DNA from: Euperipatoides rowelli
Taxonomy: Eukaryota; Onychophora; Udeonychophora; Euonychophora; Peripatopsidae
Assembly: GCA_003024985.2 (NCBI GenBank)
Contig: PXIH01S0001774.1
Length of the DNA stretch: 11,452 nt
Direction: 5' to 3' (one strand)
Shown here one piece after another: positions 1 through 6,624 of the stretch. The stretch's first letter is position 1. The number at the start of each line of letters is the position of its first letter. The notes beneath the pieces were generated by a model. The model was not told where the DNA came from, made no database searches, and saw only the letters and a program-made list of their open reading frames with translations. The translations under genes and the position numbers were made by a program.

Positions 1-606
1 ATATTATATTTTTTTTGTGGTTGTTGGAGTATGAAGAATTAAGAGGCTCAAATTCTTTTACTAACGCTACCGGTTAGGCCTTAGTCCATGGGGAGGAGGG
101 GGGGATAATATAATAACCCTGTAGATGCACCTCTAAAAAAGCTGCATCTCCAGCTTCTTATATGTATACTCCAGCAACAACATTCTGTATAATATTATGG
201 TTACAATAAAGTTTGCAAATTAGCCTATCATAAATTGTAATAACATTTCTAACTAATAACAACAGACAGTATATTATTCCTGTCTGTTGTAAATAAATAA
301 ATAATCGAAAGATGAAGATGAGCCAGCAACCTGCTCAGAAGAAAAAACAAGAAAAGTTGCTGTCATAATTTTATCATAATTAATGTAATATTTTATTATT
401 ATTATCATAACCCTTTATGTTATTTTGGTGTGTGCTGTATAGGAGAAATATTCCCTAATAAACTGTAAGAGATGAGCCATAATAAACTGTACACAAAATA
501 TATCTTGCTGCAATAAAACTTTAGCTAATGTTTGCCTAAAACGTATAACAAACATTTATTAGTCAAACGAACTATCTTGTCAAAGTCAAACAAACTAATA
601 AATAAT
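1..606. other. AT-rich non-coding stretch
   Basis: No coding ORF or RNA gene is seen. It holds a G-rich run near 90-104, an 11-bp hairpin (259-290) and a 10-bp inverted repeat (554-563 with 594-603) that leads into the tandem repeat starting at 607. It is probably HELZ intron, since no HELZ exon was found before 3509. Confidence 0.6.
259..290. repeat. 11-bp perfect hairpin
   Basis: ACAACAGACAG (259-269) and CTGTCTGTTGT (280-290) are exact reverse complements with a 10-base loop. It is flanked by AT-rich sequence. It may be the core of a small inverted-repeat element; no target duplication was identified. Confidence 0.7.
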
Positions 607-708
607 GCAGTAGTAAATCATAAGCAGTAGTAAAATCATAAGCAACAATAAATCATAAGCAGTAATAAAATAATAAACAATAAAACATATGCAGTAACAA
701 ATAACAAA
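607..708 (+). repeat. Degenerate 17-18-bp tandem repeat, about 5-6 copies
   Basis: Units related to GCAGTAGTAAATCATAA start at 607, 624, 642 and 659, and weaker copies continue to about 708 (a GCAGTAAC unit at 691). Copies differ by single substitutions and a one-base length change, as in an ageing minisatellite. Confidence 0.75.
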
Positions 709-894
709 ACAAACTCAAACCACCAGTAAGGACTTTACTTACTTACCAGCCAGCACCCACTAGACAACCAAACAAGCAACCACTTCCTGTTCGACCCCTG
801 AGTAACATATCTCCTCACCAATATGACGCTAAGCCTCCATCTGGCCGGTTATTCTGACCGCCAAAAAAAACGGACCAAATGGTAAGCAAAAGGT

Positions 895-941
895 CTATTG
901 GCTCTATCATTGGTCAAAACTATGATGAAAAGAGCCAATAG
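895..941. repeat. 11-bp perfect inverted repeat around CCAAT boxes
   Basis: CTATTGGCTCT (895-905) is the exact reverse complement of AGAGCCAATAG (931-941), with a 25-base spacer holding another ATTGG. Each arm carries one CCAAT box, so the repeat makes a symmetric pair of NF-Y-type sites. Confidence 0.75.
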
Positions 942-974
942 TAATATGACCATTGTATCAGAAAATCCTGCTGA

Positions 975-1005
975 ATCCTTTGGCTTACTATAAAAGCCAA
1001 AGGAT
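975..1005. repeat. 12-bp perfect inverted repeat with TATA in its loop
   Basis: ATCCTTTGGCTT (975-986) and AAGCCAAAGGAT (994-1005) are exact reverse complements. The 7-base loop is ACTATAA, so the TATAAAAG box spans loop and right arm. It could be a promoter element, a cruciform or part of an old inverted-repeat transposon. Confidence 0.8.
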
Positions 1006-1143
1006 CAGTTTGTTCTGGACTTCAACCAGCGACTTCCATCAGCATATCAACAACCAGGGTATTCCAGCCTAGGTTAATCCTAGTAGTTTTCCATACCAGT
1101 TATCTCATCTCAGCCTACAGTGTGGCTTCAAATTAGCTCAAGA

Positions 1144-1174
1144 TTAGTCAGAAGCCTCATAGGCTTCTGATTAA
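1144..1174. repeat. 14-bp hairpin with 3-base loop
   Basis: TCAGAAGCCT (1148-1157) and AGGCTTCTGA (1161-1170) pair perfectly around a CAT loop. Four further pairs, one of them G-T, extend the stem to 1144-1174. It overlaps the stop codon of the minus-strand ORF. It does not match the histone mRNA 3' stem-loop consensus. Confidence 0.75.
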
Positions 1175-1356
1175 CCCACTTTAACATAAGAGCTGTGCTT
1201 GGCCAGTAATAACTGTTCCCTTACCAAACTAGTCAGGGAGTGATAATCAGGTTGCCATTCGCAGTCCTTAGAAGAAGGAGAAGACATCTGTAATACCGGT
1301 AATGTACTTACAATATCAAATAATAATATTACTGCAATAACATTCCATATTCTCAT
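1171..1356 (-). CDS. Candidate small secreted peptide, possibly one exon of a gene
   Basis: This is a 61-residue minus-strand ORF that I do not recognise. It begins MRIWNVIAVILLFDIVSTLPVLQ, which looks like a signal peptide: one early Arg, then a hydrophobic core. The rest (SSPSSKDCEWQPDYHSL...) is a polar stretch with a single Cys, then a Leu-rich segment, then HSSYVKVG. I start it at the ATG at 1356. Upstream, the minus strand has an acceptor-like CTGATTTCAG ending at 1378, 22 bases before the ATG. Near its end AAA|GTGGGT could be a donor, so it may be the first coding exon of a larger precursor. The stop codon lies in a strong hairpin (1144-1174). It could also be chance. No family, partner or function can be named. 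Confidence 0.35.
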   Translation of the reverse strand: MRIWNVIAVILLFDIVSTLPVLQMSSPSSKDCEWQPDYHSLTSLVREQLLLAKHSSYVKVG

Positions 1357-2195
1357 CTCCTTAGGATCATGATCCAACTGAAATCAGCACATACACAACT
1401 AATGTATTTTTCATTATTATGAGCATATCATTGTAATTGTGTTTTGTGTAATAATATCATAATATCTTTCCATGAGCATACTAACATATTATTACTATTA
1501 CCTATTATATATTTGATCTCAGAATAAATTATGTTTCTCCAGCACATTTTGTTTCTTAGTTTCTTTGTGTCCAAATATCACATCTGACAGCTCAAGATAT
1601 TGTGGGAGTGAAAACACTCTGGTCACTAATTTTCCCTCGGGCTGATATTCTACTTTAGTAGCATATCAGGCCCCACAATACTACACATGGTTATTTAGAT
1701 TAAGGTCCCTACTTTAAGGATATTTACTTTTTTTTTTTAAAAAAAATCTAACTATTTGTAAACCATTTTATGTCAAACAAGACTTATTTCTTACAATTTT
1801 GAAAACTTATTTTCTTTAGCTCCAATTTACAAAGTGCTGAAACGGTTAAGAAAAATTATATTGTATTAAAATAAAATTATGCCATTATTGTCCCAACATA
1901 TTCATCTAATCACCATAATAATTTCATCATAAAATTTCAAATAGTTTTAGAGATAAAGCTCCCACATTAGGCCTACACACACTTTTCCATGTAAGTAATT
2001 TTTTTTCCAGCTTCACACGTAACTATCTAATAGAACATATTTCAATCAAATAAAATACAGTAATAAAGATATTACCTACAAATAATTTAATTTTAATTTT
2101 AGAATTCTAAATCTTCTGTTGTATTGTCTCTCTTCCACCCCCCCTTCAAATAATAGTTATATCTGTTGGTCATTGATTATTTTATTTCTGAAATT

Positions 2196-2210
2196 AATAA
2201 TAATAATAAT
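2196..2210 (+). repeat. (AAT)5 microsatellite
   Basis: Five perfect AAT units sit in AT-rich intronic sequence. Confidence 0.9.
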
Positions 2211-2491
2211 CTGATCCATTTTTACTTCCTTCTAATGATGATGAATAAGTATTTTCAGATAAATCCCAATCATCTAACAATATAGTAAAAATTGATTTTC
2301 ATAAGTGATTGATTTCAGCAAATTTTACTTTTGAACAATGTTGTATGCAATAAAAATGACAAAAGTATAAGCATATAAACTATAATAATTTATTATCCTA
2401 GAATATTGCATTTAAAAAAAAAATGTAAAGGAACTCGCTTTTATTTGAGTTATTTGCTAAATAACTAAAAGCCAATTCCATTGCAAAAGAT

Positions 2492-2505
2492 GGGGGGGGG
2501 GGGGG
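2492..2505 (+). repeat. G14 homopolymer
   Basis: Fourteen consecutive G residues occur in a region otherwise almost free of G runs. Length polymorphism and a G-quadruplex are plausible. Confidence 0.95.
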
Positions 2506-2612
2506 TTGTATTCTATAATGTTTGGAATTTCAAATTTAAATTCAATATAAATAAATTTATAAATAGATATAATCAATAATAATTTTAATTTATTTGTTTT
2601 GTAGATGCCGGG

Positions 2613-2631
2613 TTTTTTTTTTTTTTTTTTT
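2613..2631 (+). repeat. T19 homopolymer
   Basis: Nineteen consecutive T residues follow GCCGGG. This is a simple repeat with likely length variation. Confidence 0.95.
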
Positions 2632-3190
2632 ACAAAGTAACTTAGCTAATTCTTTATTTGTGTTTTACAAATTGACCTAGATAATTTATGATTTGAAACA
2701 CTTTACTTCATGATGATCACACAAAAAAGGTTTAGAATTAAAACTGGAATAAGAAAGAAAACGTAATCTACTTTTAGGTAATATACTAATAATATTGAGG
2801 GAGGGAGGTAGAGAAAAATATAGAAAAGTATGTCAAATTTTATATTTAAATTTAATTAATATACCGTAAATGGTATAGATAATATATTCCTAAAAAAAAA
2901 ATGCTAATATGTTTACAAATAAAGCATAAGTTTCTACTAAGATTCAAACACTTTATAAAAAAAATGATGTGAGCGTTTTTTTCCCTTTTACTTGCAAATT
3001 GTTATCAATAAAAGGATGTTTTATAACAATTAAAAAAATCATTTCCAAATATATTTCAGAGAAACAAAAAATCAAGGGACTTAATAAAGTATTGAATTGA
3101 ACGATACAAAAACAAAAGATAAAGCTATTTGAATGAATATTGTAGAGTTAAATTACTTTTGAAGTGTAATATAGAGAAAAACGAAAATTC

Positions 3191-3252
3191 TCGTCTTTAT
3201 CACTGTAGGAAAAAGCCTACTGGTCGAGTATATTCGTCTCTATCACAGAAGG
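3191..3252 (+). repeat. 19-bp diverged direct repeat with a short hairpin between
   Basis: TCGTCTTTATCACTGTAGG (3191-3209) and TCGTCTCTATCACAGAAGG (3234-3252) match at 16 of 19 positions. The first copy ends in GTAGG, which pairs with CCTAC at 3216-3220 around a 6-base loop. It lies about 250 bp before the HELZ exon. Its role is unknown. Confidence 0.65.
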
Positions 3253-3508
3253 GGTTAAAAAATTTGGCAAATGCATAAATTTTAAGGAGAATTATGTTTA
3301 AAGTCTGACATGTCATTCTTACTGCAATATTTTGTTTACTTTATGTAACTATTTGCAATCTTTCATTTTAATTGCTTATGCATAATGTAAGCATTCTATT
3401 TATATGTGGTATGCCTATGTTTTACATATTAGATATCTGAAGTCAAATTTTAAACATTTCTCTAAGGGTTATGAATTACCTAACATTTTTTTCCCTCTCC
3501 TAATTTAG

Positions 3509-3716
3509 GTAAGCAGTTCCGGGCCATTTTTCTGAGTACTGTGAGAACTCGCCACACATGCAATATTAAAAATAATGGTTGTACAGAGGAAGACTCTGAT
3601 CAAATGTATGGTTTCTTGTCCAATGCAAAACTTTTAAATACAGCCATCACTCGTGCTCAGTCTTTGGTTGCAGTTGTTGGGGATCCAATATCGCTCTGTT
3701 CTATTGGAAAGTGCCG
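3509..3716 (+). CDS. HELZ: HELZ internal coding exon (helicase motifs V-VI)
   Basis: This exon encodes part of the second RecA-like domain of HELZ, a cytoplasmic UPF1-like SF1 RNA helicase. Read from an incomplete first codon (upstream exon supplies one G), it gives Gly, then 68 full codons, then CG of an Arg codon. It starts with [14 protein letters not shown], which fits UPF1-family motif V, and later has [19 protein letters not shown], which fits motif VI. The arginine-finger Arg is the CGT at 3652-3654. The sequence closely follows vertebrate HELZ as I remember it ([46 protein letters not shown]). The acceptor is a pyrimidine tract ending TTTAG at 3508 and the donor is CG|GTGAGT at 3716. 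A second AG at 3515-3516 would give a phase-0 start, but the first AG after the tract is preferred. The catalytic Walker motifs are off-window. Family assignment is firm; the 5' boundary is slightly less so. Confidence 0.93.
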
Positions 3717-4821
3717 GTGAGTGTATAAACTAAAAAAAGTAGGTTATGCCTACAGAAATAAAATGTAGTGTATCTAGAATGGGATATTTACAATATATAC
3801 AGTATGTAAGTGCTTGTTGACACAAAAGTTAAGACTTTACATAAGATATTTTATAAGTTAGTAAGTTATAAATTTTCCTACCAAATCACTTGCAGTATAT
3901 TTAGCCTACAATTTGATAAAAAAAAAACTACTTAACATAACGATCAGTTTTAATGTAAGCAGGATTTCACCATATCCCAAAATAACAAACTTCAACTTTC
4001 AATTAGTCATGTAGTATATAGAAGTCATTTATTTGATTTACTTTGTTAAAAACTTTCTTGATCTTTAAAGGCTAAGTTTTAACTATAAACAACTAGTTGT
4101 TTTTAGCCCCTTTTGTTTCATATGTGAATAATTCTTCCAATATCTTAAACAAAATAAAGCATGCCAATCAGAAAGAGGAAGACTAAATCCCGTGCTTACA
4201 GAAAATTGCTTATTTTGCATAGCACTGCACATTGAAATGATGAAATTAAATTAAATTATTCAGTGTGTTTCTTTTACAGTAATAATGCTGGTAATATTTT
4301 TTTTTAAACATGCTCTTAAAATATAGAGTACAAACTAAATAAAAAATTGACAAATAGAAAACAATTATCCCTGCGTTAAATTGAAAAATCAAGGATTAGA
4401 AAATTAAAAAAAATTATGATACTGATATGGTGATAACTGTTATTTGCATAAGTCATGCTCTAAATTTATATCATAAGCTGCGTGGGAATCTTAAAAGGCT
4501 TAAAGATGTGAAAATTGGATTTAAAAATCAACCATTGCATGTGCAGCATTCCTTTTTGACTAATAGAATAATGAGCAGCCCCTACAAATGAATAGACTGA
4601 CCAATGACAAGTGCTGTCAAATAAATGACATAATTACCTACCATTAAGATAATGGTTTAATATTTATGATTTTGTAGCTCTTATTACACTGTTTTGGAAA
4701 ATATTTGAATCAATAACCATTATTTCCTTATTGAAAATTTGTCATTGCCATAAGTTTACTTATTTTGTCTTAAAAATCACAGAACTTTGACTTTATTCCT
4801 TACAACCAGCTTTTGAGTGGT

Positions 4822-4838
4822 AAAAAAAAAAAAAAAAA
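4822..4838 (+). repeat. A17 homopolymer
   Basis: Seventeen A residues occur in the HELZ intron. No retroposed coding body or target duplication was recognised upstream. Confidence 0.95.
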
Positions 4839-5043
4839 GCAACCAAGATGAATAAACAAACAGAAATATATATTTTTCTTTTTTAAAAAAAAACAAAGTT
4901 AACATCTCTTTCATTAAACTTCTATATCAAATTGCGTTCTATGTGTTATGAGAAAAAAATATCAACATTAATCAAGGATTCCTCCTCATAAACAGAACTG
5001 AAACTAAATAAATCTTAATTACAAACTAAAAGAAAGTTACATT

Positions 5044-5065
5044 AAAAAAAAAAAAAAAAAAAAAA
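5044..5065 (+). repeat. A22 homopolymer
   Basis: Twenty-two A residues form the longest run in the window. A SINE tail was considered, but no Pol III A and B boxes were found upstream. Confidence 0.95.
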
Positions 5066-5163
5066 CCTCAGGAGAAAAATGTGATTAATCAAAATGCTTG
5101 AAGCTCCTACTCCCAATGTTGAAAAAAAAAGTAAGCTCTTTATCACAGCACCATATCATGGAT

Positions 5164-5195
5164 TATTTTTGCCATAATAGATTAAGGCAAAAATA
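5164..5195. repeat. 10-bp hairpin in HELZ intron
   Basis: TATTTTTGCC (5164-5173) pairs exactly with GGCAAAAATA (5186-5195) around a 12-base loop. A second, weaker hairpin (TATAGCTG with CAGTTATA, one G-T pair) follows near 5208-5234. Confidence 0.65.
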
Positions 5196-5428
5196 GGACT
5201 ACATAATTATAGCTGCTCTGACTGCAGTTATAGAATATGCTTTTCTAAAACAAATACTGTAGCTTGAATAGTTAGTGATTGTCAAATTTCACGTTTAATA
5301 AAGTTCTATATTTATGCTATTGATCATTGCATAAAATGAATATGTTATATATTTTTAAATACTAAATTGATTTATCTTTATTGCCCTATTAATAGTCGAC
5401 CTTTATAAATCAGCGCTACTGTTTTGAT

Positions 5429-6401
5429 CATTGATGGGTCAATTCTAGAATTTTACTAATTGCAATTCTTTAATTTTGATTCGCGATTCCGATTCCACTG
5501 ATTAAAAAAAAAAAAGTGTATATAAACTAGCTGTATAAAGAGTATAACTAAAATTAAGATCGACTACATATTCCAAAATGAGACCACTAAATTAAAAATG
5601 TCACAAAAAATATTTTATATAGAATTTTTATTTACATTGTAAGATGAAAGCTATTTACACTCATATCATTAATACACTAATACGTGTATTGCATAAACAC
5701 ATTTGTTTTATTAGCAATCATTTATTAAAATGAAAGAAGTTAAATAATGTAACAAAACAATTTAGTGATTCTTCCTAATCACATAATCTTTTTTTTTTTT
5801 CATTGATAAATGCCTCTTTATAACAAAACGTTTGTAGAACAGTGGACTATCAAAAGTTATTTAAACAAGCTGATTACAAAATAGAAGGAATTTTAGAAAC
5901 TTTTTTTTATAGTTCCTGTGCTTTAATTTCTGACAACATGGCAGGAAGTGTTGTAGCCTAAAAGTTTACACAGAGTTATAAACCTTTATAAAGAGTTGTA
6001 CAAAGAAAAAGAAAAGGCAATATAAAGCTGTCATTGGATTCTTTTTCCCCTTTATAATTTATCAGAAAAAAACATTACCTGTACCAAATTACTCAATTTA
6101 CCTTTTTTTTTTTTTTTTCCCTTTTTTTTTTTTTTTCATAACACAAACATAATTAATAATAAATATTACAGTAATTTGAAGGGCCTAGATGAAGTCAAGT
6201 TATTTCATATAAGCAAATTGTACATTTAATTATTTTAATAATTTAAACTACAGTATTATTGATATAAATTTGGTTACTGTATTACGGTATTATTATTTAA
6301 TGTTTAACATTATTGTTAGGAAGTACTCTATTTTTGATTCAGATTCTACTTCAAGAATTGGAGGAATCAACGAATCAGAAAATCTAATTGACCCATCACT
6401 A
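5429..6401. mobile_element. Non-autonomous hAT-like DNA transposon
   Basis: The ends are inverted copies. The left end reads CATTGATGGGTCAATT from 5429 and the right end, on the minus strand from 6401, reads TAGTGATGGGTCAATT, so 13 bases match without interruption after the first three. Both continue into A/T-rich stretches with GATTC repeats (5479-5497 on the left, near 6351-6380 on the right). The flanking octamers are GTTTTGAT (5421-5428) and ATTTTGAT (6402-6409), 7 of 8 identical, and both fit the hAT target pattern nTnnnnAn. The TIRs fit the hAT style (C/TAGTGATGGG). No transposase ORF is seen in 973 bp, so it is a deletion derivative or MITE-type copy. It sits within the HELZ intron about 220 bp from the last exon's acceptor. 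Confidence 0.8.
6103..6136 (+). repeat. T16-CCC-T15 tract inside the hAT-like element
   Basis: Two long T runs (6103-6118 and 6122-6136) are split by CCC. The tract lies in the right half of the transposon and about 490 bp before the last exon's acceptor. Confidence 0.95.
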
Positions 6402-6624
6402 ATTTTGATTGTTGTTCAAAAAATTTAAAAAAAAAAAAAAACTTGTGCATTATTTTCATTTTCTCCCAGTTTGATCTAATATTCAATTCTACAATTAAAA
6501 AAAAATGTAATTAAACTCAAGCCAAATAGGCTAATTTGTTTGTATTGGATTTATTAAAATATTCCAACTTATTATTTGAAATTGTATGTATTTAAAATTA
6601 TTATTCATTTTGTTTTCTTTTCAG

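Larger units (their letters stand above)
895..1024 (+). promoter_or_regulatory. Promoter-like block with CCAAT boxes and TATA box
   Basis: There are ATTGG boxes at 897-901 and 909-913 (CCAAT on the minus strand) and CCAAT at 935-939 on the + strand. TATAAAAG follows at 989-996. An initiator-like TTCAACC (1021-1027) has its A 35 bases downstream of the TATA start; a TCAGTT at 1005-1010 is too close. The arrangement resembles an NF-Y/TATA promoter reading to the right, and the opposite-facing CCAAT boxes would also suit leftward transcription. No coding exon is recognised just downstream on the + strand. Confidence 0.4.
1378..3508 (+). other. AT-rich stretch, probable HELZ intron, no gene seen
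   Basis: This 2.1-kb stretch lies before the HELZ exon and ends in its pyrimidine tract and acceptor. No ORF resembles a HELZ exon: the residues expected just before GKQFR were looked for and not found. It contains (AAT)5 at 2196-2210, a G14 run, a T19 run and a direct repeat at 3191-3252. The previous exon should lie off-window, making the intron longer than 3.5 kb. Confidence 0.65.
3717..6624 (+). other. HELZ intron (GT-AG, phase 2) holding a transposon
   Basis: The intron runs from GTGAGT at 3717 to TTTTCAG at 6624. Splicing it restores the conserved CRKLWERF reading (vertebrate form CRKFWERF). It is AT-rich with long A and T runs. I see no coding exon inside it. It holds a hAT-like insertion at 5429-6401 and a 10-bp hairpin at 5164-5195. 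Confidence 0.93.

Noticed and set aside
607-708. Regular short repeats as a possible CRISPR array
   Set aside because: Repeats are degenerate, adjacent and without spacers, in an intron-bearing animal sequence.
788-798. TGTTCGACCCC, similar to a tRNA/SINE B box
   Set aside because: No A box at the right distance upstream and no cloverleaf can be drawn around it.
1144-1174. Hairpin as a histone mRNA 3' stem-loop near CCAAT/TATA elements
   Set aside because: The stem and 3-base loop do not fit the histone consensus, and no histone coding sequence is nearby.
1288-1311. GTAAGT...TTACAG on the minus strand, which looks like a 24-base intron
   Set aside because: Far too short to be spliced, and the frame is open through it. 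It is kept only as a curiosity in the peptide ORF.
4822-5065. Long A runs as possible SINE or LINE tails
   Set aside because: No A/B boxes, reverse-transcriptase remnant or target-site duplication could be found next to them.
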